From: Oscillospiraceae bacterium
Lineage (GTDB): Bacteria; Bacillota; Clostridia; Oscillospirales; Ruminococcaceae
Assembly (NCBI GenBank): GCA_020024235.1
Contig: JAHHUA010000104.1
Location: 1-5,869, forward strand
Length of the DNA stretch: 5,869 bases
Direction of reading: 5' to 3'
The notes below the pieces were generated by a model. The model worked only from the letters and a program-made list of their open reading frames with translations, was not told where the DNA came from and ran no database searches. Below are positions 4,993-5,869 of this stretch, one piece after another. Position 1 is the stretch's first letter, and every line of letters starts with the position of its first letter. The position numbers and the translations under genes are program-made.

Positions 4993-5869
4993 ATGAATTT
5001 TATATATGCTGTAATTGTGGGATTTATTTTAGATTTAATTTTAGGTGATCCGCAATATGCCTTTCACCCAATTCGTTTTATCGGAAAACTGATAGAATGG
5101 TCTGAAAAAATCACCAGAAAACTTTTTAAAAAAACAGAAAAGGGACAAATTTGGGCTGGAGCTTTAACAGTTGTTATTGTAACATCTATAACATTTTTCG
5201 CTGTATTTGCTCTTATCTATTTTTCCTATAAATTAAATATATTCTTTGGTTTTGCAGTGGAAAGTGTGGTCTGCTATTTTGCACTGGCCACAAAATCTCT
5301 TAAAACAGAAAGCATGAAAGTGTATTACCCACTGGAAAAAGGTGATACAGAAGCTGCTCGACAGGCAGTTTCAATGATTGTCGGCAGAGATACAGCAAAT
5401 TTAACTGACAGTGAAATTGCAAAAGCAGCTGTGGAAACTGTGGCTGAAAATACTTCCGATGGTGTTATTGCTCCGCTTTTTTATCTATGTATAGGGGGGA
5501 CTCCTTTAGGGTTTTTATATAAAGCTTTTAATACCATGGACTCCATGATCGCTTACAAAAATGAAAAATATCTTTACTTTGGCAGAGTAGCAGCCATCTG
5601 TGATGACATTGTAAACTATATTCCTGCCAGATTGTCTGCAATATTAATGATAACAGCCTCCTTTATAATGAGATTGGATACTAAAAACGCAATTAAAATT
5701 TTTAAACGGGACAGATATAACCATGCCAGCCCCAATAGTGCTCAAACAGAATCTGTATGTGCAGGAGCATTAAATGTCCAACTTGCTGGAGATGCCTATT
5801 ATTTCGGTGTTCTTCACAAGAAAAAAACAATAGGGGATAAGAACAGAGAAATTTCATTACAAGACATAA
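4993..5869 (+). CDS. cbiB: Adenosylcobinamide-phosphate synthase CbiB (3' end missing)
   Basis: CbiB (CobD in the aerobic-pathway naming) is a membrane protein that attaches (R)-1-amino-2-propanol or its O-phosphate to adenosylcobyric acid, giving adenosylcobinamide or its phosphate. The frame is open from the ATG at 4993 to the last base, giving 292 residues; the family is usually a little over 300, so only a short C-terminal piece is missing. Seen: LDLILGDPQYAFHPIRFIG (13-31), matching the opening GDP....HP...IG; AARQAVSMIVGRDTANL (121-137); AAVETVAENTSDGVIAPLFY (145-164); LYKAFNTMDSMIAYKNEKY (175-193); FGRVAAICDDIVNYIPARL (196-214); and HASPNSAQTESVCAGALNVQ (244-263). Hydrophobic segments lie near 3-17, 56-78, 84-100, 158-178 and 214-226. 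GAGG (4982-4985) is 7 nt before the ATG. The TAA at the very end of the window is out of frame. Assignment is firm. Confidence 0.96.
   Translation, partial: MNFIYAVIVGFILDLILGDPQYAFHPIRFIGKLIEWSEKITRKLFKKTEKGQIWAGALTVVIVTSITFFAVFALIYFSYKLNIFFGFAVESVVCYFALATKSLKTESMKVYYPLEKGDTEAARQAVSMIVGRDTANLTDSEIAKAAVETVAENTSDGVIAPLFYLCIGGTPLGFLYKAFNTMDSMIAYKNEKYLYFGRVAAICDDIVNYIPARLSAILMITASFIMRLDTKNAIKIFKRDRYNHASPNSAQTESVCAGALNVQLAGDAYYFGVLHKKKTIGDKNREISLQDI

Noticed and set aside
5867..5869. TAA at the end of the window as the cbiB stop
   Set aside because: It is out of frame: the last complete codons are GAC ATA and the final base starts the next codon, so cbiB runs past the window.
1..5869. Mobile elements, CRISPR arrays, tRNA/rRNA genes, rho-independent terminators
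   Set aside because: No inverted repeats, spaced repeats, transposase motifs, structural RNA signatures, or GC-rich hairpin with T-run was seen between the closely packed genes.

Overview
The window is AT-rich (about one-third G+C by eye). Its genes are tightly packed, all on the + strand, with good Shine-Dalgarno sequences and some TTG starts. This style, together with a PASTA-domain kinase-like membrane protein and a short second CobU-like gene, points to a low-GC Gram-positive bacterium, most likely an anaerobic member of the Clostridia (Bacillota). The genus cannot be fixed from the sequence alone.

Layout: (1) 1-1590 is the 3' part of a gene for a membrane-anchored Ser/Thr-kinase-like protein with two C-terminal PASTA domains. 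Its glycine loop, HRD Asp and DFG Asp are all replaced, so it looks like a pseudokinase. (2) 1614-5869 is a run of genes for late cobalamin (vitamin B12) synthesis: cobT, a full-length cobU-like gene, cobS, a second short cobU-like gene, a cobC-type histidine phosphatase, and cbiB (cobD in the aerobic naming), which is cut by the window end. Intergenic gaps are 9-23 nt, or the genes overlap by 8-10 nt. No gap holds a terminator, and no stretch over 25 nt lacks a gene.

How the genes work together: CbiB attaches the aminopropanol arm to adenosylcobyric acid. CobU phosphorylates adenosylcobinamide where needed and activates it to adenosyl-GDP-cobinamide. CobT makes the alpha-riboside phosphate of the lower-ligand base. 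CobS joins the two halves in the membrane, and CobC removes the phosphate. The window therefore encodes the whole nucleotide-loop assembly branch plus CbiB. Corrin-ring genes and the threonine-phosphate decarboxylase are not seen and could lie outside.

No clearly new system is present. The points most worth a second look are the PASTA pseudokinase directly upstream of B12 genes, the pair of CobU-like proteins whose conserved motifs are complementary, the twice-used arrangement in which the 3' end of a cobU-like gene carries the ribosome-binding site of the next gene, and a possible internal promoter before cobT.
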